From Deltaproteobacteria bacterium (GTDB lineage: Bacteria > Desulfobacterota > DSM-4660 > Desulfatiglandales > HGW-15), in assembly GCA_021737245.1 (NCBI GenBank), contig JAIPEI010000296.1:1-5022 (forward strand): a stretch of DNA of 5,022 nt, given 5' to 3'. The notes under the pieces were generated by a model. The model saw only the letters and a program-made list of their open reading frames with translations. It was not told the origin of the DNA and searched no databases. Position numbers and translations under genes: made by a program. Shown here one piece after another: positions 3,767 through 5,022 of the stretch (positions are counted from its first letter, which is position 1; every line of letters starts with the position of its first letter).

Positions 3767-5022
3767 CTGATGGCCTCACGTTTCAGGATGTCGTAGTAGG
3801 TTCGAATCCGCTTGACGTACCGTACCGGCTCCGTTCCACGGCAGTAGCCGTGCTCGGTCCGCTTGTAGTACTTGGGATAGCGAAGCAGCGGCAGCACCTG
3901 CTGAAGGGCGGACCAGCTTCCGGGGTTCATGCCCATCTCCGCGGCCAGCTTCTGTGCGTCGCGTACGTGGCCGTAGCCGACGTTGTAGCTCGCCAGGGCG
4001 ATGAGGGTCCGATCCGGCTCCTGGGCCTGGTCGAACCGCTCATGCAGCTTCTTGAGGTAGCGAACCCCCCCGCTGATGGCCTCGGACGGTTCCCGCCTGT
4101 CGCTGACGCCCATCTCCTTCGCCGTCACCTCGGTGAGCTGCATGATCCCCCGCACGCCCGTGTGGCTGAGGGCATCGGGATCGAAGTGGGATTCCTGGTA
4201 CACCATGGCGGCGATCAGCCTCCAGTCGAACCCGTGGGTCGAGGCCTCCTTCTGAATGGATCCGCGGAACGCGGGAAGGCGTGTCTTGATCCGTCGATGG
4301 TACTTGCGGAGGTCGACGTAGTCGTAGATCTCCACGTTCCCGTAGTACTTGTCGTGGATCTTGGCGTACGTGCCGTCCTCCATGATCTTCTCGAAAAACC
4401 CGTTGATGGCCTTTTTCAGGCTCGTGCTCTCCTTGCGCACGGCCCAGCCCAGGGCCTGGGGCTCCTCCAGGGGGAAGCCCACCTTCACCTCCGGGTAGTA
4501 GCGCCGGTTCAGCAGGGCGATGTTGGAGTCGGCTACCGTCACCAGGATCTCCTTTTCAGCCACCATGCGAATGAACTCCTCGGTGGGCACCTCGTCGTGA
4601 AGGCGGACCTTGATGTCCATCCCCCGCTCCCTGAGCTCCCGCAGCCTTTCCTCGTAGGAGGTGCCCCTGCGCACGCAGACGGTCTTTCCGTTCAAATCCT
4701 CCATCTCGTCCAGGTTGTAGTTGCTCTGGTGAACGATGACCCGCTGCTGGACAGTGAGGTATCCGTTGGAAAAGTCCGCCAGCTTCCGCCTGGCGGGCGT
4801 GATGGTCAGGCTCGCGGCGATGAAGTCCCCCTTCCCGCTTCTGAGGTCCTCGAACAGATCCTGCCAGTCCGTCGTCCGGACCTTCAGATCCACGCCCAGG
4901 TGGTCTGCAAAGGCCCCGGCCAGGTCGTACTCGAACCCCATGGCCTTGTCCTGGTAGTTGTAGAAGCAGTGGCCGTTGTTCCGCGTGAGCACGGTGATCT
5001 CCCCCTGCTCCCTGATCCGCTC
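3757..5022 (-). CDS. mltF: MltF-like membrane-bound lytic murein transglycosylase, N-terminally truncated by the window
   Basis: The frame runs open to the window edge, giving 421 visible codons; the GTG at 4992-4990 is internal, because the upstream codons (ERIREQGEIT) continue the typical domain opening. Residues about 1-229 form a family-3 solute-binding domain (SBP_bac_3), with GFEYDLAGAFADHLGV at 29-44, DFIAASLTITPAR at 66-78 and LNGKTVCVRRGTSYEE around 110-125. Residues about 260-400 form an SLT lysozyme-like domain. Its catalytic Glu is E277 in YQESHFDP, followed by GVRGIMQLT (289-297), ASYNVGYGH (344-352) and the MltF-type end EPVRYVKRIRTYYDIL (398-413). Known MltF enzymes cleave the MurNAc-GlcNAc bond of peptidoglycan to 1,6-anhydro products in the periplasm, and the SBP domain regulates the SLT domain by binding muropeptides. 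The signal peptide or lipobox would lie beyond the window. Compared with the ~518-residue E. coli protein, roughly 60-100 residues are missing. The gene ends in its own terminator 197 bp before tamA. Confidence 0.93.
   Translation of the reverse strand, partial: ERIREQGEITVLTRNNGHCFYNYQDKAMGFEYDLAGAFADHLGVDLKVRTTDWQDLFEDLRSGKGDFIAASLTITPARRKLADFSNGYLTVQQRVIVHQSNYNLDEMEDLNGKTVCVRRGTSYEERLRELRERGMDIKVRLHDEVPTEEFIRMVAEKEILVTVADSNIALLNRRYYPEVKVGFPLEEPQALGWAVRKESTSLKKAINGFFEKIMEDGTYAKIHDKYYGNVEIYDYVDLRKYHRRIKTRLPAFRGSIQKEASTHGFDWRLIAAMVYQESHFDPDALSHTGVRGIMQLTEVTAKEMGVSDRREPSEAISGGVRYLKKLHERFDQAQEPDRTLIALASYNVGYGHVRDAQKLAAEMGMNPGSWSALQQVLPLLRYPKYYKRTEHGYCRGTEPVRYVKRIRTYYDILKREAISPS

Noticed and set aside
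2204..3796. Very long plus-strand open frame (530 codons) antisense to tamA, and another of 339 codons at 2485-3504
   Set aside because: Composition is Arg/Pro/Gly-rich with no recognisable domain. It mirrors the GC codon bias of tamA, which has clear family motifs on the opposite strand.
4990..4992. GTG as the start codon of the mltF-like gene
   Set aside because: The frame stays open upstream and encodes residues that match the family's domain opening, so the gene continues past the window edge.

Overview
The window is GC-rich and compact. It reads as ordinary chromosome of a Gram-negative bacterium: it encodes an Omp85-family outer-membrane protein and a periplasmic murein transglycosylase. 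The mix of an ADP-forming acyl-CoA synthetase, Hsp20, a stand-alone CBS-pair protein, a TamA-like protein and an MltF-like enzyme would fit a Desulfobacterota (deltaproteobacterial) genome. That taxonomic guess is inference from gene content and base composition only.

Layout. (1) The 3' end of an ADP-forming acetyl/acyl-CoA synthetase, ATP-grasp part, on + (1-454), followed by a GC hairpin. (2) A 175-bp intergenic stretch holding a good sigma-70-type promoter and an inverted repeat centred on its predicted start site, leading into an Hsp20 small heat-shock gene on + (630-1073). (3) A 113-bp gap between convergent genes, almost filled by three stem-loops, one of them a likely terminator. (4) A CBS-pair protein gene on - (1187-1597), whose upstream region carries a 10-bp tandem repeat just downstream of a candidate -10 box. 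(5) A tamA-like gene on - (1757-3559). (6) A 197-bp gap with GC-rich inverted repeats. (7) A 5'-truncated mltF-like gene on - (3757 to the window end), whose stop codon lies in the loop of its own predicted terminator.

The three minus-strand genes are probably separate transcription units. The mltF-like gene ends in a terminator, tamA has a structured leader, and the CBS gene has its own candidate promoter. The functional themes are envelope upkeep (outer-membrane insertion, murein turnover) and stress or energy sensing (Hsp20, CBS), with the end of an energy-metabolism gene at the left edge. I see no RNA gene, mobile element, CRISPR array, phage gene or defence system. I found no previously undescribed multi-gene system. 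The most interesting signals are regulatory: the inverted repeat at the hsp20 promoter, the helical-period repeat before the CBS gene, and a tamA without an adjacent tamB.
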